Shown: positions 20,877 to 23,633 of the stretch, piece by piece
How the letters are laid out: every line of letters starts with the position of its first letter
How positions within the stretch are numbered: position 1 is the first letter of the stretch
From: a virus
Reading direction: 5' to 3' (one strand)
IMG/VR virus record: IMGVR_UViG_3300034073_000805
Span: 1 to 23,633 of that record
DNA: 23,633 nt
Made by a program: the position numbers and the translations under genes
The notes under the pieces: generated by a model
The model's input: only the letters and a program-made list of their open reading frames with translations
The model's database searches: none
What the model was told of the DNA's origin: nothing

Positions 20877-21458
20877 TCACCTCATTAAGGCAGCTTCAGC
20901 AGCACGTCGGCGCGTGAGGCCAGGAAGGACTCGACCCGATGCCTTATTCCATAACAAGCACTGATCGGCTGCACCATCCCAATCTCCCGCATCAATACGC
21001 TTTTTAAACGTGGAAACCCGATAGTTCCCTAGGCCACAATTGTAGACCCAGCTAGTCACAGCGGCAATGCGCCTTGGTAGTGCAGTTTGAATCTTGGGTG
21101 AAAGCTTTACCAGACCTCGGACAAAATACTCCACATGATGGTCCAAGGCGTCTTCGCACTGCTCCATTGTCCAGATGGTGCCGGGATTAATGTCTGGTCC
21201 GGTGGCTCCCCAACCGATTGTCCAGGGATGTCCTCTGGTTCCGGGGTCGGGATAGGCTTGGACTCGTCCGTCAGGCAGGCGTCTTGCTAAACCTTCAAAG
21301 GGTTTGATCAGATGCTCCTTGGCTATCTGCTTCGCGGCGTCCAAGGAGTTCAAGGATTCTTCTGTTTTGCTCGGCAATGATTCGTCGCTGCTCTTCAATG
21401 AACCGTAATTGCGCCTCAACATCTGCACGTATTCTGACAAGTTCAATGAATTGCTCAT
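20877..21458 (-). CDS. Endolysin, GH24 phage lysozyme
   Basis: A 193-residue frame. The catalytic Glu-Asp-Thr set of GH24 is present in IKPFEGLARR (E55), AYPDPGTRG (D71) and PWTIGWGAT (T80), with an insertion PDGRV between the Glu and Asp. SWVYNCGLGNYRVSTF and the final GRVLPGLTRRRAAEAALM are typical of the helical lobe. It hydrolyses the glycan strands of peptidoglycan after the holin opens the membrane; no signal or SAR segment is seen. The ATG at 21458 has a poor ribosome binding site and adds about 50 residues before the domain, overlapping a second credible frame (21295-21465). The true start may be an internal ATG or TTG between 21458 and about 21340. That ambiguity affects only the N-terminus. 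Confidence 0.85.
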   Translation of the reverse strand: MSNSLNLSEYVQMLRRNYGSLKSSDESLPSKTEESLNSLDAAKQIAKEHLIKPFEGLARRLPDGRVQAYPDPGTRGHPWTIGWGATGPDINPGTIWTMEQCEDALDHHVEYFVRGLVKLSPKIQTALPRRIAAVTSWVYNCGLGNYRVSTFKKRIDAGDWDGAADQCLLWNKASGRVLPGLTRRRAAEAALMR

Positions 21459-21465
21459 GGTTCAT
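21295..21465 (-). CDS. Nested 56-residue coiled-coil protein in the lysis cassette
   Basis: The frame begins MNHEQFIELVRIRADVEAQL and continues RFIEEQRRIIAEQNRRILEL, then LGRREADSQGASDQTL. It is an almost continuous amphipathic, highly charged helix with hydrophobic spacing suited to a coiled coil. Its ATG (21463-21465) overlaps the holin stop as ATGA, the coupling used across this genome, whereas the endolysin ATG lies 7 bases further on in another frame. Nearly all of it overlaps the N-terminal extension of the endolysin. There is no membrane segment, so it is not a classical inner-membrane spanin; it might act as a lysis accessory or be packaged. Its function is unknown and its expression is not proven. 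Confidence 0.6.
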   Translation of the reverse strand: MNHEQFIELVRIRADVEAQLRFIEEQRRIIAEQNRRILELLGRREADSQGASDQTL

Positions 21466-21947
21466 GTCTTACGGTATTTTTCTAAGCTTCTTGAAACAAA
21501 CCAGTACGTAAGTACCATCGTGAACAGACCAAAATCGTCCTCGTCCCAGCACTTGGTTACAACTTCAGTCCATGCCGCACCCGTCTGAAATGCCATAACA
21601 ATCGCAGCCGCCTTGACTGACGCATACATAAAGAAGAGACACCAAGTGATGCCCGGACGAACCAGCGCCGAGATAGCAGCCACCATTGGGCCCGCTGCTT
21701 TAGCCGTTTCAGCCTGCTCTTGAAACGCGCTTTTGATGGTATCCAGTTGTTGAACCGAGTAGTCAACATACTTTTCCTCCACCTTAAATTCGCCACGCAG
21801 CTTCTCTAGGTCGGTCTGCAACCGGAACATGGACAGCTCATGCTGCCGCTCGTTCTTCTTATCAAGGAATTTAAGGATCTCTGGGGCGATACGAAAAATA
21901 CCGCCAACCACCGATCCCAATAAGCCACCTGATAGAAGATCAAACAT
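21462..21947 (-). CDS. Holin of the 3-TM type (GTA_holin_3TM-like)
   Basis: A 161-residue protein. A hydrophobic N-terminus (LLSGGLLGSVVGGIFRI, residues about 4-20) is followed by a long charged helix (about 30-85, ERQHELSMFRLQTDLEKLRG) and two membrane segments: about 93-120 (SALVRPGITWCLFFMYASVK, AAAIVMAF) and about 138-155 (FGLFTMVLTYWFVSRSL). The 'LVRPGITW' stretch before the second span is typical of the three-segment holins of gene transfer agents and related phages. It forms lesions in the inner membrane to release the endolysin encoded just after it. The start lies two bases after the stop of the lipoprotein gene. Confidence 0.82.
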   Translation of the reverse strand: MFDLLSGGLLGSVVGGIFRIAPEILKFLDKKNERQHELSMFRLQTDLEKLRGEFKVEEKYVDYSVQQLDTIKSAFQEQAETAKAAGPMVAAISALVRPGITWCLFFMYASVKAAAIVMAFQTGAAWTEVVTKCWDEDDFGLFTMVLTYWFVSRSLEKYRKT

Positions 21948-21949
21948 GA

Positions 21950-22585
21950 TTACTGAGGCGCGGCAGGATTGATGACCACCGGATTAACCACTTCAGGTCG
22001 CACCACAGTTGGGTTGACAATTACAGGCTTCTCGGTAGTGATCACTTTAGGATCAAGCACAACAGCTTTTTCAGTCGTGACAACTGTTGGTGTATGGGTG
22101 TTATCGGTTGTAGTAGTGGTTGTCGTGGTTATGTTTGCTGCTGGCGCTTGGATCTTGCCAGCGATACTCGCAAAGGTGTCATTGGTACTTCTTGCAGTCA
22201 TAACTGACGCATTGCTTACCGTCTGCTGTATGGCTACGTTACCCCTAACCTGCTCAATACCTAACGCGACTTGTCTGTTTATGCCGTATATCTGAGCAAT
22301 CGACGGGAGAATGGTTGCAATCGCTTGCAGGGTCGTCTCGCCTGCTGATTTTGGCGGTGCGATCTGTTGCTGTGGTTGGTTAGGTTGCCCAAGCGCCATG
22401 CTCATAACGGCAGCGACTTTGGCCGCAGCATCACCTGTAGATGCAATTGCTGCCATTGCTTTGTACTTTTCACTCTCAGCTTGTGCGCGAGCTTGAGCAA
22501 TCTTTACATTAGCCTCGGCATAACCATCGTAATTTGTAGCGCAGCTTGCGAGAAGCAGGGGTGTAATCAGTAAGAGCTTTTTCAT
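21950..22585 (-). CDS. Phage lipoprotein beside the holin, possible spanin analogue
   Basis: A 211-residue protein with a signal peptide and lipobox at the N-terminus (MKKLLLITPLLLASCATNYD, Cys15); Ala at +2 predicts outer-membrane delivery. The mature part has an Ala/Lys-rich helix (VKIAQARAQAESEKYKAMAA), a Pro/Gln linker, a helix around QIYGINRQVALGIEQVRGN, a run of threonines near residue 160 and a Pro/Val-rich C-terminus (VVRPEVVNPVVINPAAPQ). It sits immediately upstream of the holin, where outer-membrane spanin subunits are often found, but it is about twice the length of typical ones, and no inner-membrane spanin partner is seen. A virion or exclusion role is also possible. Confidence 0.7.
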   Translation of the reverse strand: MKKLLLITPLLLASCATNYDGYAEANVKIAQARAQAESEKYKAMAAIASTGDAAAKVAAVMSMALGQPNQPQQQIAPPKSAGETTLQAIATILPSIAQIYGINRQVALGIEQVRGNVAIQQTVSNASVMTARSTNDTFASIAGKIQAPAANITTTTTTTTDNTHTPTVVTTEKAVVLDPKVITTEKPVIVNPTVVRPEVVNPVVINPAAPQ

Positions 22586-22600
22586 AATTACTCCATGTAA

Positions 22601-23326
22601 TTAAAACGGACTAGACCCAGAAACAATAACGCCAGAGTTAGTCACCGTCCATGGGCCACCACCATTAGCCACGCTATTATCTTTTACAGTTGATGACTGG
22701 CATGTAAGCATCTTGGTTGTTGCTTGTGCAGTCAATGGGCTTGTAGGAACTGTGGCACTTGAAAACGATGAGCCAAGATTGAAACGTAAGTTGCTGATCT
22801 TTCCGTCAAGAAACCGAGTGGTTTGAACAGTGCCGTTTCCAACTGATGGCGTAATTGTTGAACCGCTTGTAATCGTCCCAGATATGGATGCCGAAGCACC
22901 TTGTGAAGAACCAACAAATACACGAACCACACCAGAAGAAAGCCTAGACACAGCAATGTATGTCCACGTTGACAGTGACACGGCTATTGATGATGTCGCA
23001 GTTGTTGATCCGCTTGTTGTCGGGTAATTATTCCTAACAAACGCAGGCTGACCTGATGAGTTGATATAAAACTGTATTCGTTGAGGCTGCGAGCTACCTG
23101 TGCCGTATCCAAAGTCTAGGATTGGGGCGGTTGTTGCCGGGTAAGAGTCTAAATAAACAAAGCACTCAATACTGAATTGCTGGGTTCCAATAGCAAACGA
23201 TGACGATGCAGGGTAAGTAAAGTATGACGAGCCATTAAAATCGTACGAATACTCGCCTTCAATAATCCCGCCTCCACCTCCTACACCCAGAGGTCTAGCC
23301 GCACCAAATGCTGAAAGAATCGGCAT
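22601..23326 (-). CDS. LamG/concanavalin-like jelly-roll protein
   Basis: A 241-residue protein. Residues about 27-185 follow the LamG/concanavalin A-like pattern: YDFNGSSYFTYPASSSFAIG, TQQFSIECFVYLDSYP, APILDFGYG, WTYIAVSRLSSGVVRVFVGS and FLDGKISNLRFNLGSSF. Such domains bind glycans in phage tail fibres and host proteins. The C-terminal 35 residues contain AQATTKMLTCQSSTVKDNS. There is no signal peptide. Its start overlaps the stop of the fibre gene by one base (TAATG), so it is probably expressed with the tail fibre as a receptor-binding or decoration protein; it could also be a chaperone-like fibre partner. Confidence 0.78.
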   Translation of the reverse strand: MPILSAFGAARPLGVGGGGGIIEGEYSYDFNGSSYFTYPASSSFAIGTQQFSIECFVYLDSYPATTAPILDFGYGTGSSQPQRIQFYINSSGQPAFVRNNYPTTSGSTTATSSIAVSLSTWTYIAVSRLSSGVVRVFVGSSQGASASISGTITSGSTITPSVGNGTVQTTRFLDGKISNLRFNLGSSFSSATVPTSPLTAQATTKMLTCQSSTVKDNSVANGGGPWTVTNSGVIVSGSSPF

Positions 23327-23633
23327 TATGCGTACCTTGCCTGGCTAGCAAAAACTGTAAACGAACCACTCCCTGTCTTGATAAGCGTATAGCTGTAAAC
23401 GTCTACGCTATTAGCATTGCCTGCACTGGGGGCCGATCCACCTGACCATTTAGGCGTAACACTTGTACCGTCTACCGTAACCGCTGAGTTGTAATAAGCC
23501 GTCCCGCCTTGTGTCACAAGATGCGTAATCGTGACACTCTGCCCTGTAGACATGATGCTGTTTAGGGCTACTGAGCTTGACCCACGGATGTTAAGCGTCC
23601 AGTTGGCTGAAGCATTGCTTGTGTAGTACAGGA
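23326..23633 (-). CDS. Tail-fibre-type protein, C-terminal part (5' end outside window)
   Basis: The frame stays open to the right edge, so 102 codons of a longer gene are visible. The internal ATG at 23551-23553 is unlikely to be the start. The visible end is a small beta-rich domain: NWTLNIRGSSSVALNSIMST, VTITHLVTQGGTAYYNSAVT, VTPKWSGGSAPSAGNANSVD, then VYSYTLIKTGSGSFTVFASQ and ARYA. This matches a terminal domain I recall from fibre and other surface proteins of aquatic phages, with '(T/P).WSGG..P..GN..S.D.Y...I.KTG...TV.AS'. It is followed without a gap by the LamG-like gene. The assignment to a fibre rests on this domain and position. Confidence 0.75.
   Translation of the reverse strand, partial: LYYTSNASANWTLNIRGSSSVALNSIMSTGQSVTITHLVTQGGTAYYNSAVTVDGTSVTPKWSGGSAPSAGNANSVDVYSYTLIKTGSGSFTVFASQARYA

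Overview
The window is part of a tailed double-stranded DNA phage genome, most likely a podovirus-type phage or a prophage of one. The evidence is a P22 gp10-type tail stabilisation protein, a GH24 endolysin next to a three-segment holin, very large virion proteins resembling injected ones, an ERF-type recombination module, and dense gene packing with ATGA stop/start overlaps. Several small early proteins are of kinds I associate with phages of freshwater Burkholderiales-like Betaproteobacteria, so that is the likely host group, but this is inference. No terminase, portal, capsid, polymerase or integrase gene lies in the window.

Layout. (1) From 1 to 1727, a leftward operon of eight small overlapping genes holds two helix-turn-helix proteins, three paralogs of one small acidic family, and conserved phage hypotheticals; the last gene runs off the left edge. 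(2) From 1728 to 2090 there is a GC-rich stretch with no convincing gene, bounded by a long leftward terminator-like hairpin (2091-2168) and, further right, a rightward terminator (2260-2288). (3) From 2102 to 2838 a short leftward set encodes a PD-(D/E)XK nuclease of Holliday-junction-resolvase type and two small proteins. (4) From 2839 to 2910 lies a divergent AT-rich control region with an inverted repeat. (5) From 2911 to 7984 a rightward operon carries regulators and a DNA recombination set: a RecB/Cas4-like nuclease, an ERF single-strand annealing protein, a small protein ending in an SSB-type DIPF tip, further HTH/RHH-like proteins and a Ref-like HNH nuclease. (6) From 7969 to 23633 a leftward late operon is read from the right edge: tail-fibre C-terminus, LamG-like protein, lipoprotein, 3-TM holin, a nested coiled-coil ORF, endolysin, tail stabilisation protein, C1q-like jelly-roll protein, four small to medium structural proteins and a 2096-residue protein with a zinc-protease motif.

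The rightward genes probably act early, processing and annealing DNA ends for replication and recombination. The leftward late genes build the tail, lyse the host and supply proteins probably packaged or injected with the DNA. The two blocks meet tail to tail with stop codons overlapping by 16 bases and no visible terminator.

The least explained items are a 56-codon coiled-coil frame inside the endolysin 5' end, the GC-rich gap with opposed terminators, a 42-codon gene whose end forms a terminator stem, and three paralogs whose conserved last codons supply the next gene's ribosome binding site.
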